Below, piece after piece: positions 39,499 to 48,956 of a stretch of DNA of 64,000 bases. The notes under the pieces were generated by a model that worked only from the letters and a program-made list of their open reading frames with translations, made no database searches and was not told where the DNA came from. Position 1 is the first letter of the stretch. Each line of letters begins with the position of its first letter. The translations under genes and the position numbers were made by a program. The stretch is from Campylobacter portucalensis (GTDB lineage: Bacteria > Campylobacterota > Campylobacteria > Campylobacterales > Campylobacteraceae), in NCBI RefSeq assembly GCF_009690845.1, contig NZ_VWSJ01000006.1:48100-112099 (forward strand), given 5' to 3'.

Positions 39499-40358
39499 CA
39501 TTTTCAAAGATTATTTTAACACTTCAAGAGTATTGGAAAGAACATGGTTGCTTGGTAGTTCAGCCTTATGATATGCCCGCTGGTGCAGGTACTTATCATA
39601 ATGCTACTTTTTTAAGAAGTTTAGGCAAAGATCCGTGGAGAGCTGCTTATGTTGCACCATCAAGGCGTCCAACAGATGGCAGATACGCAGAAAATCCAAA
39701 TAGATTAGGGGCATATTATCAATTTCAAGTAATCTTAAAGCCAAGTCCTGATAATATACAAGAATTATATTTAAAAAGTCTTGAGAGATTAGGTCTTGAT
39801 CTTAAAAATCACGATATTAGATTTGTAGAAGATAATTGGGAGAGTCCTACTCTAGGTGCTTGGGGGTTAGGTTGGGAAGTTTGGCTTGATGGTATGGAGG
39901 TAACTCAATTTACATATTTTCAGCAAGTTGGCGGTATAGTTTGTGAGCTAATAAGTGGAGAGATAACTTATGGGCTAGAGCGACTTGCTATGTATTTACA
40001 AAATAAAGATAATGTGTATGATATAGTTTGGGATGATTTTAATGGACATATTGTAACATATGGTGATGTTCATAAAAGAAGTGAGTATGAATTCTCTAAA
40101 TACAACTTTGAATTTGCAGATACAAATATGCTTTTTGATATTTTTGATAAATTTTCTAATGAATGCAAAAGTATTCTTGAGAAAAATTTAGCACTTCCTG
40201 CGTATGATTATTGTATGTTAGCAGCACATATTTTTAATGTTTTAGATGCAAGGGGCGTTATAAGTGTAACTCAAAGACAAGAATATATCCTAAAAATAAG
40301 AGAGCTAGCTAAGGGTTGTGCTTTAGTTTATAGTGGTGGTTTAGATGAAAATATCTGA
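39495..40358 (+). CDS. glyQ: Glycyl-tRNA synthetase alpha subunit
   Basis: A 287-residue catalytic subunit of the bacterial alpha2-beta2 glycyl-tRNA synthetase, recognisable by [28 protein letters not shown] and [22 protein letters not shown]. The beta subunit gene glyS is not in this window, consistent with the separated arrangement in Campylobacter. It overlaps the next gene by 14 bases. Confidence 0.97.
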   Translation: MTFSKIILTLQEYWKEHGCLVVQPYDMPAGAGTYHNATFLRSLGKDPWRAAYVAPSRRPTDGRYAENPNRLGAYYQFQVILKPSPDNIQELYLKSLERLGLDLKNHDIRFVEDNWESPTLGAWGLGWEVWLDGMEVTQFTYFQQVGGIVCELISGEITYGLERLAMYLQNKDNVYDIVWDDFNGHIVTYGDVHKRSEYEFSKYNFEFADTNMLFDIFDKFSNECKSILEKNLALPAYDYCMLAAHIFNVLDARGVISVTQRQEYILKIRELAKGCALVYSGGLDENI

Positions 40359-41067
40359 AATTTATAAAATTTTGGATGAAATAGCTCCTTTTGAATTTCA
40401 AGAATCGTGGGATAATTCTGGAATTTTATTAGGAAGTATGCAAAGCGAATTTGATAAAATTTATTTAAGTTTAGATATAGATAGTGATATGCTTGACAAG
40501 GTAGATGAAAATTCTTTAGTCATAACTCACCATCCGCTGATTTTTAAAGGATTAAAAAATATAGATTTTACCAAATATCCATCAAATTTAATCTATAAAA
40601 TGATAAAAAAAGATATAAAACTTATCTCTATGCATACAAATTTTGATAAATGCATTTTAAATAGATATGTTGCAACTGAAATTTTAAAGTATAAAATAGT
40701 AGATGAGCAAGATTTTTTGATTTTTATGGAGGTTAATATGGAATTTGATAAGCTTTGTTTTGATATAAAAACTAAGTTGAACATAAAAAATTTAAGGGTT
40801 GTGAAATCAAAAAATTATATAAAAAATATAGCACTTTGCACTGGAAGCGGGTCTGATTTGATAGGAAAAATTGAAGTTGATTGTTTTTTGACTGGAGATT
40901 TGAAATATCATACTGCATTAGAAAATTTAGAAAATAAACTATCTTTGATAGATATTAATCATTACGAGAGCGAGTGCTATTTTGCAGAGTCTTTGGCTAA
41001 AAATTTGCAAAAAAATAAAATAAAAGCTATAATTACAAACTCAGTTAATCCATTTAGTTATATTTAA
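40345..41067 (+). CDS. Nif3-like dinuclear metal-centre protein
   Basis: A 240-residue Nif3/YbgI (DUF34) protein. Metal-site segments are [12 protein letters not shown] (HH), SMHTNFD and DINHYESE, all typical of the dinuclear centre. Its role is unsettled; relatives have been linked to GTP cyclohydrolase I-like or tRNA-related functions. Coupled to glyQ by overlap and followed after 9 bases by the zinc-ribbon gene. Confidence 0.88.
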   Translation: MKISEIYKILDEIAPFEFQESWDNSGILLGSMQSEFDKIYLSLDIDSDMLDKVDENSLVITHHPLIFKGLKNIDFTKYPSNLIYKMIKKDIKLISMHTNFDKCILNRYVATEILKYKIVDEQDFLIFMEVNMEFDKLCFDIKTKLNIKNLRVVKSKNYIKNIALCTGSGSDLIGKIEVDCFLTGDLKYHTALENLENKLSLIDINHYESECYFAESLAKNLQKNKIKAIITNSVNPFSYI

Positions 41068-41076
41068 GGACAGTTT

Positions 41077-41784
41077 ATGAACAAAAATTTAGAGCAATTA
41101 GTAGAACTTTCAGATTTTGATAAAAAAATAGATGAATTTTTTCCAAAAATCGAGAATTTAGACAGAAAGATAAATTTAAAATTGGAAGAAATTTCAGATT
41201 TTGAAAAGAAAAAGTGTAATTTTGAAATAGAAATTGATGCTTTAAAGACACAAATTTCTAAAACAAATATAAGAATTTCTGAATTTTCAACTAAACTTCA
41301 AAATATCCAAATAAAAAGAAATAATATCAAAACAGATAAAGAGTTAAAAGCACTTGATGTAGAAGAAGATTTAGCAAAAGATAGCTTAGAAGCCTTAAAC
41401 GAAGAGATAAATAAACTAGAAAAGTTAAACTCTCAAAAATCAGATGAGCTTATAGAGATAAATGAGAATCTAAAAAAATTGCAAACACAACTAGATAATA
41501 TTAGCGAAGATGCTAAAAAGAATAAAGATATTTTGCAAAATCAAAGAGATGAAATTTGCATTAAAAAAGATAATTTAATTAAAAATATGGATCAAAAACT
41601 GATATCTTTTTATCAAAAAATTAGAAAATGGGCTAAGAACTCAACTGTTGTTCCTGTTAAAAAACAGGCTTGTTATGGTTGTTTTATGCACATAAATGAT
41701 AAAACATATGGTTCTGTTATAAAAGGTGAAGAGATAATAACTTGTCCTCATTGTGGAAGAATTTTATATAAAGCTGCTGAGTGA
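41077..41784 (+). CDS. Coiled-coil zinc-ribbon protein
   Basis: A 235-residue protein: a long coiled coil from about 5 to 180 and a C-terminal C4 zinc ribbon (Cys199, Cys202, Cys223, Cys226 in ACYGC and CPHCG). This architecture is conserved in Campylobacterota at the same site (C. jejuni Cj0706). The H. pylori relative HP0958/FlgZ is known to bind RpoN and flaA mRNA and to help flagellar assembly, so a flagellar chaperone role is a reasonable inference. It overlaps waaA by 4 bases. Confidence 0.85.
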   Translation: MNKNLEQLVELSDFDKKIDEFFPKIENLDRKINLKLEEISDFEKKKCNFEIEIDALKTQISKTNIRISEFSTKLQNIQIKRNNIKTDKELKALDVEEDLAKDSLEALNEEINKLEKLNSQKSDELIEINENLKKLQTQLDNISEDAKKNKDILQNQRDEICIKKDNLIKNMDQKLISFYQKIRKWAKNSTVVPVKKQACYGCFMHINDKTYGSVIKGEEIITCPHCGRILYKAAE

Positions 41785-42908
41785 TATATAATATTTTTTG
41801 CTTTTTGGTATGGCTTTTTTGTGTGCCATTTTTAATGTTTTTTAGCGTTAAAAAGAAGTATAGATTAAGCATACCATCTAGATTTTTTTTGTATAAAAAC
41901 TCGCCATTAAAACAGAGTGATGTTCATTTTCATGCTTGTAGTTTTGGCGAGATCAATAGTTTGGAGATTTTATCTAAAAATTTTAATTCATCTTTTTCAG
42001 TTATCACTCAAACAGGTCTTGAAAAAGCATTAAAATTCAATAATAACTCTAAATTCTTACCATTTGAGTTGTTTTTACCATTTTGGCTTTCAAAAAGCAA
42101 AGTTTTAGTGATTTTTGAAGCTGAACTTTGGCTAAATTTAGTGAAATATGCAAAAAAAAATGGAGCTTTTGTAATTCTTTTAAATGCTAGAATAAGCGAT
42201 AAATCATATAAAAAATATTTGAAATTTAAATTTTATTATAAACAAATTTTTAATAATATCGATTTAGTGTTAGCTCAAAGCAATATTGATGAGATAAGGT
42301 TAAAAGAACTTGGTGCTAAAAATATAAAAGTAGTTGGAAATATAAAAAGTGCAAATTTAAAGCAAGTTTCTAAAATTTATCCTAAATTTAAGGAAAAATT
42401 GATTATTGTGGCAAGCTCTCATGATGGAGAAGAAGAGTTAATTTTAAAATCTATAAAACCAAAATTAAATCAAAAATTTTTGATTGCACCCAGACACCCT
42501 GAGAGGTTTAAAAGAGTATCTAAGATATGTGAAGATTTTGCAAAAAGAAATTCTTTAAAATTTGAAAAATTTTCATCAAATTTAGGTCTAAAATCTGATA
42601 TTATTTTGCTTGATACAATGAATGAGCTTATAAATTTTTACAAAATTTGCGATGTTGTTATTTTGTGCGGAAGTTTTATTGATGGTATAGGAGGACACAA
42701 TCCAATAGAAATAGCACAGTTTAATAAACCAATAATAAGTGGTAAATTTTTTTACAATCAAAAAACACTATATGATTTAGTTGGCGGTATTAAATTTACT
42801 GATTTATCTAATATAAATGATATTTTAAGTCTAAATTTAGAGAGAAGTTATATTAAAAATAGTTGTAATTTTGATGAGATTGTAAATTTGATTAAGGAAC
42901 AAATATGA
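41781..42908 (+). CDS. waaA: 3-deoxy-D-manno-octulosonic acid (Kdo) transferase
   Basis: A 375-residue membrane-anchored glycosyltransferase with an N-terminal helix (about 3-20). VHFHACSFGEINS, VIFEAELWLNL, the acceptor-side catalytic Glu region, and GSFIDGIGGHNPIEIAQF with the C-terminal nucleotide-sugar site are visible. It adds Kdo to lipid A. It starts with GTG at the end of the zinc-ribbon gene. It is shorter than E. coli WaaA by about 50 residues, as in C. jejuni. Confidence 0.92.
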   Translation: MIYNIFCFLVWLFCVPFLMFFSVKKKYRLSIPSRFFLYKNSPLKQSDVHFHACSFGEINSLEILSKNFNSSFSVITQTGLEKALKFNNNSKFLPFELFLPFWLSKSKVLVIFEAELWLNLVKYAKKNGAFVILLNARISDKSYKKYLKFKFYYKQIFNNIDLVLAQSNIDEIRLKELGAKNIKVVGNIKSANLKQVSKIYPKFKEKLIIVASSHDGEEELILKSIKPKLNQKFLIAPRHPERFKRVSKICEDFAKRNSLKFEKFSSNLGLKSDIILLDTMNELINFYKICDVVILCGSFIDGIGGHNPIEIAQFNKPIISGKFFYNQKTLYDLVGGIKFTDLSNINDILSLNLERSYIKNSCNFDEIVNLIKEQI

Positions 42909-43663
42909 TGCTAGAAAAGGCGTATAAAATTTTGGCTTTGCAAGAAAATATTTCCAACAACGAAGCAAAAAAGTTAATAGACAATAATTTAGTATTTATT
43001 GGAAATAAACGTTTAAACATTGCCAGACAAGAGCTTAATAGTAATACTAAATTTAGAGTTTTAAAGATCAAAAAACCAAGCATTATTTTTGAAGATAAGA
43101 ACATAATAGCCGTTAATAAGCCAAATTTTATAATTAGTGAAAGTTTAGAAAAAATATATAAAGCTAGGCTTTTAAACAGGCTCGATAGGGAAACAAGCGG
43201 AGTTGTTTTGCTAAGTAAGAGTGATGAATTTAGAAAAACAGCTATAAATGAGTTTAAAAATTTAAGAGTAAAAAAGAGTTATATTGCTATTGTGAGTGGT
43301 ATTATAAGTGAAGATATTGAAATAAATGAGCCAATTTTAACTATAAAGGGCAAAAATGGAGCATTTTCTAAAATTTCATCACAAGGAAAACAAGCCGTAA
43401 GTTTTGTAACTCCACTTATGATAAGTGGTAAGAAATCTTTAATAAAAATAGACATTAAAACAGGACGCACTCATCAAATTAGAGTGCATTTATCAAGCAT
43501 AGATCATCATATAATTGGCGATGAAAAATATTCAAAAAAATCAGCAAATAGAATGTATTTACACTCATACAAAACAGAGTTGCTGGATTATAAATTTATT
43601 GCTAATCTTGATGAAAGTTTTAATAATTTTGGTTTTGAAATTACAAAAAATATGAAATTTTAA
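42905..43663 (+). CDS. RluA-family pseudouridine synthase
   Basis: A 252-residue enzyme with the catalytic segment NRLDRETSGVVLL; the catalytic Asp is Asp94. An S4-like N-terminal stretch (about 15-50) precedes it, and KTGRTHQIRVHL is the second conserved block. It probably modifies 23S rRNA or tRNA uridines; the exact target cannot be read off. Equivalent to Cj0708 by position. Overlaps waaA by 4 bases; last gene before ffh. Confidence 0.9.
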   Translation: MMLEKAYKILALQENISNNEAKKLIDNNLVFIGNKRLNIARQELNSNTKFRVLKIKKPSIIFEDKNIIAVNKPNFIISESLEKIYKARLLNRLDRETSGVVLLSKSDEFRKTAINEFKNLRVKKSYIAIVSGIISEDIEINEPILTIKGKNGAFSKISSQGKQAVSFVTPLMISGKKSLIKIDIKTGRTHQIRVHLSSIDHHIIGDEKYSKKSANRMYLHSYKTELLDYKFIANLDESFNNFGFEITKNMKF

Positions 43664-43726
43664 TCAAATTTAAGAATAAATATAGTAAAATAAACCCTTT
43701 AATTATGAAAATAAGAGAGGTAAAAC

Positions 43727-45061
43727 GTGTTTGAACAAATAAGTGAGTCTTTTAGAACCGCTGTTAATAAGCTTAGAATTGTTGATGATGACAAAGCATT
43801 AAAAAATGCTATTGATACTCTAAAAAAGGCACTTTTAAAAGCCGATGTTCATCACAAAGTTACCAAAGAGTTGCTGAGATTGATTGAAAGTGATGTGAGG
43901 ATTAATGGCGTAGGTCAAAAGCAGTTTTTGGATGCTATTAAAAATAATCTAACTTCTATATTGACTGCTCCTGGAAATCAAGGTTTTGTGTTTGCTAGCA
44001 AACCGCCAACTACTGTTTTAATGGCTGGGCTTCAAGGAAGCGGAAAAACAACAACAACGGTAAAACTTGCAAATTATTTAAAGTTAAGAAAAAGAAAAGT
44101 TTTGATAGCAGCTTGCGACTTACAAAGACTTGCAGCGGTAGAGCAACTTAGACAACTTTGTGTGTCTAGTGAGCTTGATTTATTTTTTATAGATGGTGAA
44201 AAAAATGCTATAGAGGTTGCAAAAAAGGCTTTAAATAAGGCAAAAGCAGAACTTTATGATGTCCTTTTGGTAGATACTGCTGGAAGGCTTGCTATAGATG
44301 AAAATTTAATGTCCGAGCTAAAAGATATAAAAAATTTACTTCAACCAGATGAAATTTTTTATGTAGCTGATGCTATGAGTGGTCAAGATGGAGTTAGAAG
44401 CGCTGCTACTTTTAATGAGAATTTAGGAATTACTGGAGTGATTTTAAGTAAATTTGATGCAGACACTAAGGGTGGAGTAGCTATTGGCATAGCACAGCAA
44501 ATTTCGATTCCGTTAAGATTTATAGGCACTGGTGAGAAGGTTGCAGATATTGAAAGTTTTATCCCAGATAGAATTGTAGGTAGAATCATGGGTGAAGGCG
44601 ATTTAGCAACTTTAGTTGAAAAAACTAGTGTTATTTTTGATGAAAAAAATGTAAAAGAGATAAGTAAAAAGATTAAAAAAGGTCATTTTACTTTTAATGA
44701 TTTTATCAATCAGCTTGAAAGCGTTAAAAAACTAGGAAATATGAAAAATTTAATATCTATGCTTCCTGGAATGGGCAAAATTTCAGATCAGATTAAAGAT
44801 ATAGATTTAGAAAATTCAAAAGAAATAATACACATTAAAGCAATGATTAGTTCAATGACACCAAAAGAGAGAGAAAATCCTGATTTATTAAACAATTCCA
44901 GAAAGCGTCGCTTGGCTCTTGGATCAGGGCTTAGTCAAAATGAGGTTAATAAATTTTTAAAGCAATTTAGTAATGCATCTAAAATAGCTAAAAAGTTATC
45001 AAATAAAGGCAGTATGAGAAATATAGCATCTATGATGCAAAATCCAAATTTTCCTAGATAG
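43727..45061 (+). CDS. ffh: Signal recognition particle protein Ffh
   Basis: A 444-residue SRP GTPase. An N domain (1-90), P-loop GLQGSGKTTT at 101-110, VDTAGRL and LSKFDADTKGG in the G domain, and a Met-rich C-terminal M domain for signal-peptide and 4.5S RNA binding. Start is GTG with GAGAGG ahead. It targets inner-membrane proteins to the Sec channel. Very sure. Confidence 0.97.
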   Translation: MFEQISESFRTAVNKLRIVDDDKALKNAIDTLKKALLKADVHHKVTKELLRLIESDVRINGVGQKQFLDAIKNNLTSILTAPGNQGFVFASKPPTTVLMAGLQGSGKTTTTVKLANYLKLRKRKVLIAACDLQRLAAVEQLRQLCVSSELDLFFIDGEKNAIEVAKKALNKAKAELYDVLLVDTAGRLAIDENLMSELKDIKNLLQPDEIFYVADAMSGQDGVRSAATFNENLGITGVILSKFDADTKGGVAIGIAQQISIPLRFIGTGEKVADIESFIPDRIVGRIMGEGDLATLVEKTSVIFDEKNVKEISKKIKKGHFTFNDFINQLESVKKLGNMKNLISMLPGMGKISDQIKDIDLENSKEIIHIKAMISSMTPKERENPDLLNNSRKRRLALGSGLSQNEVNKFLKQFSNASKIAKKLSNKGSMRNIASMMQNPNFPR

Positions 45062-45139
45062 GAAATTTGGGTAAAATTTTATTATGAGTAAAATTTTTTA
45101 TTTTTAATAAAGTTTTATATTAAATTTAAGGAGAAAAAA

Positions 45140-45367
45140 ATGGCAACAGTTATAAGATTAACAAGATTGGGTAGAAAGAAACAACCTTTTTATAGAATCG
45201 TAGTTACAGATAGTAGAAAAAGAAGAGATGGTGGTTTTATTGAAAGTATTGGTTATTATAATCCTATGGTTGAACCAGAAGTTATTAAATTTGATGCAGA
45301 GAGACTTGCTTACTGGAAAGGCGTAGGTGCTAAGCTTAGTGATAGAGTAGCTAGAATTACAAAATAG
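45140..45367 (+). CDS. rpsP: 30S ribosomal protein S16
   Basis: A 75-residue protein with the S16 signature ([32 protein letters not shown]). AAGGAG precedes ATG. The next gene begins with the base after its stop, in the standard rpsP-khpA-rimM-trmD-rplS order. Confidence 0.97.
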   Translation: MATVIRLTRLGRKKQPFYRIVVTDSRKRRDGGFIESIGYYNPMVEPEVIKFDAERLAYWKGVGAKLSDRVARITK

Positions 45368-45619
45368 ATGGTAGAAGAATTTTTAAAACAATACGCGATT
45401 TTGATCGCCGAAAAGCCAGAAAAAATTAGTGTAAAAAAGCTAAGTTTAAAAGATAGTGTGGTGGAATTAATTATTTATGCCGACAAGGTTGATATTGGAA
45501 AGCTGATTGGAAAAGATGGTAGAATTATTAATGCCATCAAAACAGTTATTTTAGGTTCAAAATCGAAGTCCAATTTTTCATATAAAGTTAATGTTAAGGC
45601 TATTGAAGATAATGAATAG
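45368..45619 (+). CDS. khpA: RNA-binding KH-domain protein KhpA
   Basis: An 83-residue single KH domain with the GxxG-type loop IGKDGRI at 47-53. KhpA-type proteins form a complex with KhpB, which is also encoded in this window (57956-58690), and regulate RNAs. Sandwiched between rpsP and rimM as in most bacteria. It has no spacer to rpsP, so translation is likely coupled. Confidence 0.92.
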   Translation: MVEEFLKQYAILIAEKPEKISVKKLSLKDSVVELIIYADKVDIGKLIGKDGRIINAIKTVILGSKSKSNFSYKVNVKAIEDNE

Positions 45620-46133
45620 TCTTTTAGAAGTGGCTATTTTAGGAAAAACTGTAGGCTTAAAAGGTGCATTAAAATTGCACAATAAAAGTGATTTTCCATC
45701 CCAATTCAAAAAAGGTGCTAAGTTTTTTTTAAAAAATGGAAACGTTATTGAAATTTTGAAATTTAAAGAAAATTTAGTAGTTTTTAAGGATTATGAAGAT
45801 ATAGATTTAGCTAAAAATTTAGTTAATGAAAAACTTTTTCAAAGCATTGAAAACACCAAAAAAATTTGTAAATTAAAAAAAGATGAATTTTTTTATTTTG
45901 ATATAATTGGTATGAAAATTATTGAAAATGGCAAAATTTTAGGAAAAGTTAGTGATATTTTTGAAGTTGGAAGTAGCTATTTGTTTGAAATCAAGACGGA
46001 TGAAAATTTAGTAAAAGATGGTTTTAATAAAGTCTTTTATGTGCCATATGTGGATAAATACGTAAAAAAAATTTGTCTCGAAGATAAAAAAATAGAAAGT
46101 AATCACGCTTTTTTAATACTGCAAGAATCATGA
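45612..46133 (+). CDS. rimM: 16S rRNA processing protein RimM
   Basis: A 173-residue 30S maturation factor with an N-terminal beta barrel ([21 protein letters not shown]) and a PRC-barrel C-terminal half ([25 protein letters not shown]). I prefer ATG 45612 to the in-frame ATG at 45591, because homologues begin a few residues before SLLEV. It then overlaps khpA by 8 bases. Confidence 0.92.
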   Translation: MNSLLEVAILGKTVGLKGALKLHNKSDFPSQFKKGAKFFLKNGNVIEILKFKENLVVFKDYEDIDLAKNLVNEKLFQSIENTKKICKLKKDEFFYFDIIGMKIIENGKILGKVSDIFEVGSSYLFEIKTDENLVKDGFNKVFYVPYVDKYVKKICLEDKKIESNHAFLILQES

Positions 46134-46825
46134 AATTTAGCTTTATTACACTTTTTGAAACTTTAGTTAAACCATATTTTGATGACTCTATTTTAAAAAG
46201 AGCTTTTGAAAATGGCTTGATTGATATAAATTTTATAAATCCAAGAGATTTTAGTAAAAATAAATATAAAAAAGTAGATGACTATATTATAGGTGGCGGT
46301 GCTGGGCTTTTAATGAGTGTTGAGCCGCTATCAGAAGCGATAAAATATATTGCAAATCAAGACAAGGATACACATTTTGTTTTTATTAGTCCTGCCGGAA
46401 AGAGATTTAAACAAAAAGATGCAAAAAGATTAGCTAAATTTAATCATATAGCCTTTATTTGTGGAAGATATGAAGGCATTGATGAAAGAGTGGTTGAGAA
46501 TTATGCAAATGAAGTTTTTTGTATAGGTGATTTTATTTTAACTGGCGGAGAACTTCCTGCTTTGTGTATTTGTGATGCTATAAGTAGGAATATAAAGGGC
46601 GTTTTGGGAAATGATAAATCACTAGAAATAGAGAGTTTTGAGTGTGGAATGCTAGAAGCTCCAGCTTTTACAAAGCCAAATATTTTTAGAAATTCTTTTG
46701 TAATTTCAGAGTTTTTAAAGGGAAATCATGCTAAAATATCGGTTTTAAAAAATGAGATGGCGAAATTAAAAACTAGGTATTTTCGCCCTGATTTGTACAT
46801 TTTAAAGGAAAAATATGAGAAATAA
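46130..46825 (+). CDS. trmD: tRNA (guanine-N1)-methyltransferase
   Basis: A 231-residue SPOUT methyltransferase for m1G37. The trefoil-knot segments [22 protein letters not shown] and [19 protein letters not shown] are complete. It overlaps rimM by 4 and rplS by 11 bases. Normal length. Confidence 0.97.
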   Translation: MKFSFITLFETLVKPYFDDSILKRAFENGLIDINFINPRDFSKNKYKKVDDYIIGGGAGLLMSVEPLSEAIKYIANQDKDTHFVFISPAGKRFKQKDAKRLAKFNHIAFICGRYEGIDERVVENYANEVFCIGDFILTGGELPALCICDAISRNIKGVLGNDKSLEIESFECGMLEAPAFTKPNIFRNSFVISEFLKGNHAKISVLKNEMAKLKTRYFRPDLYILKEKYEK

Positions 46826-47171
46826 ATACATAGAAGCATTTGAAAATGCTGAAATCAACAGCAAAAGCATTCCTGAATTTCGTGCTGGAGATACTTTAAG
46901 GGTTGCTGTTAGAATTACAGAGGGTGATAAAACAAGAGTTCAGTATTTTGAAGGAATTTGTATAGCTAGAAGAGGAAGTGGGACTGGAGAAACTTTCATT
47001 ATTAGAAAAATAGGTGCTAATAGCGTTGGTGTTGAGAGAATTTTTCCTATTTATAGCGAAAGCATAGAGGAGATTAAAGTTCTTAGATATGGTAGAGTTA
47101 GGAGGGCAAAACTATTCTATTTAAGAGATAGAAGAGGTAAGGCCGCAAAAATAAAAGAACTTAGAAAATAA
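46815..47171 (+). CDS. rplS: 50S ribosomal protein L19
   Basis: A 118-residue protein with the L19 signature ([38 protein letters not shown]). AAGGA lies before the ATG, inside trmD. Last gene of the operon; a strong hairpin covers its stop codon. Confidence 0.97.
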   Translation: MRNKYIEAFENAEINSKSIPEFRAGDTLRVAVRITEGDKTRVQYFEGICIARRGSGTGETFIIRKIGANSVGVERIFPIYSESIEEIKVLRYGRVRRAKLFYLRDRRGKAAKIKELRK

Positions 47172-47192
47172 AAGAGTTTTATACTCTTTTAT
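47168..47192 (+). terminator. Terminator of the ffh-rplS operon
   Basis: A 10-bp perfect stem (ATAAAAGAGT and its complement) with a 5-base loop, followed by ATTTTG. The stem includes the rplS stop codon. Confidence 0.8.
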
Positions 47193-48923
47193 ATTTTGTT
47201 TATCCAATAATTGACATTTGTAATATTTGTAAAATTCATTTGAGAATTTTGAAAATTTTTATGTTAGATAAATATGATTTATAAAATTATTTGTTTGATT
47301 TTATAAATAAAATATTAAGATATTAGTAGTAAATTTTCTTTTTATATTGATTGTTTTGTATTTTATTGGCTGAAATTTGTATTTTTTAGACAATTATTTT
47401 TTATACATAAATAATTGTGATATTTTAATTAGCTTCAGTCAATTTTTGTAAAAATATAAAAATAATAAATATTATATTGTATTTAAAAAATAATAGGATT
47501 TTTGAACGAATAAAATTTAACAACAAATATCTAGCAAATAAAATAATTAAAATTTATTAAATTAAAATACGATTTTATTTTGATAAAAATTTTCAATTAA
47601 AAATTACTAGAAGAATATGTTATAAAATAAGCCTTTTTATAATTAAACAATAAATGTTTATCAAGATTGTTTATATATGAGAATAACTCTAATAAATATT
47701 TTTTTTATAATTTGTGACAAACCTATAAATATTTAAACTTAACAAACCTAAACTGCAACAAATTAGCCCCAAGTTATAATTTTACTTAGGAAAATAAGTG
47801 TATTTTGTCTCTAGTAAATTTATAAAAAAATTTTCTGTTTTCATTTGGAAGCCATAAATTTGCTAAAAATTTAGAAAAATAATCTATAAAATTTTTAAAC
47901 AAATTCAAATTCTAATGCTAAAAGAGTGTAAAATTTAGTGCTAAAAATAGATGAGAGTTATTTTATAAAAATCTAAATTTTTGCTTTTTGCGTAAAAAGG
48001 TCGTAGTAAAACTTGTTAAATTTAATAAAATGCTCTGACTTTAAAAATTAACTATAAGGCAATAATCTTTTTTGGTGGTTTTAAAAGTAAAAATTAGTTT
48101 GTAAATAAAATATTATTTTAGAGATATCATAAGGCTAGAATGACTAAATTTAGAGGAATAAAGAGGAAAAATTTTTGTATTTTAAAGTGTTAATTTGGTA
48201 TTATACTAGATGGCAAATAAAAAATTATATCAAATTCTATAAAAATTAATTTTTGTTTTGTTAAGCCAAATAAAATATCAAAATTTATCAAAAATTTTTT
48301 AAGAAATTAAATTTGATGGCAAATTTTCATTTACCGAACAAACATACATTTGTACTTTTAAAAAAAGTTGATAAAACTACTCATTGATTGAATTTTTTGA
48401 TTTAGAAAATTTAAAGAATAAAGATTGGCCATTTATAATATTATAGACCAAATTAATTGTTGATATATTCTTAGGCTAACCAATTAATTAAAATATTTTT
48501 GATCATATTTTAGAATGAAATTAGCTTAGTTATATTTAAAAAAGACTTTTACAGATTGACTATTTTATTAAAATTTTAAGTGTTTTAAAAAAGAATTTTC
48601 TATTTTTATTTAAAAACAAATTTACAGTAATGCAAAAATAGGTAATAAATTTTAATAAGAAAAACTAAATTTAAGTCTTTTGATATTAAATTTATAACTA
48701 AATTTAATAAAATGATTACTTCATATTCTTAAATTCATAGCAACTCGTTTGCAATACTTTTCATCCACTTTTACCGCTAAATTTAATTTAATAAATTTTT
48801 CAAACTTTCATCAATAAAATTACGATCTAACATTTTCATAAATTTAGCCAAATAGCCCATGCTTGCGAAATACTTAATTTAAAAAACATTTATAAACAAA
48901 TAAAAATTTGTATATTAAAAGCT
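47193..48923. other. 1.7 kb gap without a convincing gene
   Basis: No frame longer than about 60 codons, no tRNA-like or GC-rich RNA block, and no repeat array. The DNA is AT-rich throughout. Two short frames hint at old coding DNA: on the minus strand, 47786-47911 is open for 41 codons with non-AT-biased residues (SKFLANLWLPNENRKFFYKF), and on the plus strand a short frame beginning at the ATG near 48314 reads ANFHLPNKHTFVLLKKVD before a stop. Neither is recognised. It is most likely a deletion scar or a highly decayed gene. Confidence 0.6.
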
Positions 48924-48956
48924 AAATTTAAGAGTGCAAATCACACACTTAAATTT
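48924..48956 (-). terminator. Terminator of the NhaC-type gene
   Basis: A 13-bp stem with one mismatch (AAATTTAAGAGTG arm on the plus strand) and a 7-base loop, adjoining the stop codon of the minus-strand antiporter gene; on that strand it runs into an AT-rich tail. Confidence 0.65.

Noticed and set aside
47193..48923. Hidden tRNA, tmRNA, SRP or RNase P RNA in the long gap
   Set aside because: No GC-rich cloverleaf-like block, no T-loop GGTTCGAAT-type sequence and no RNase P or SRP core motif was seen on either strand.
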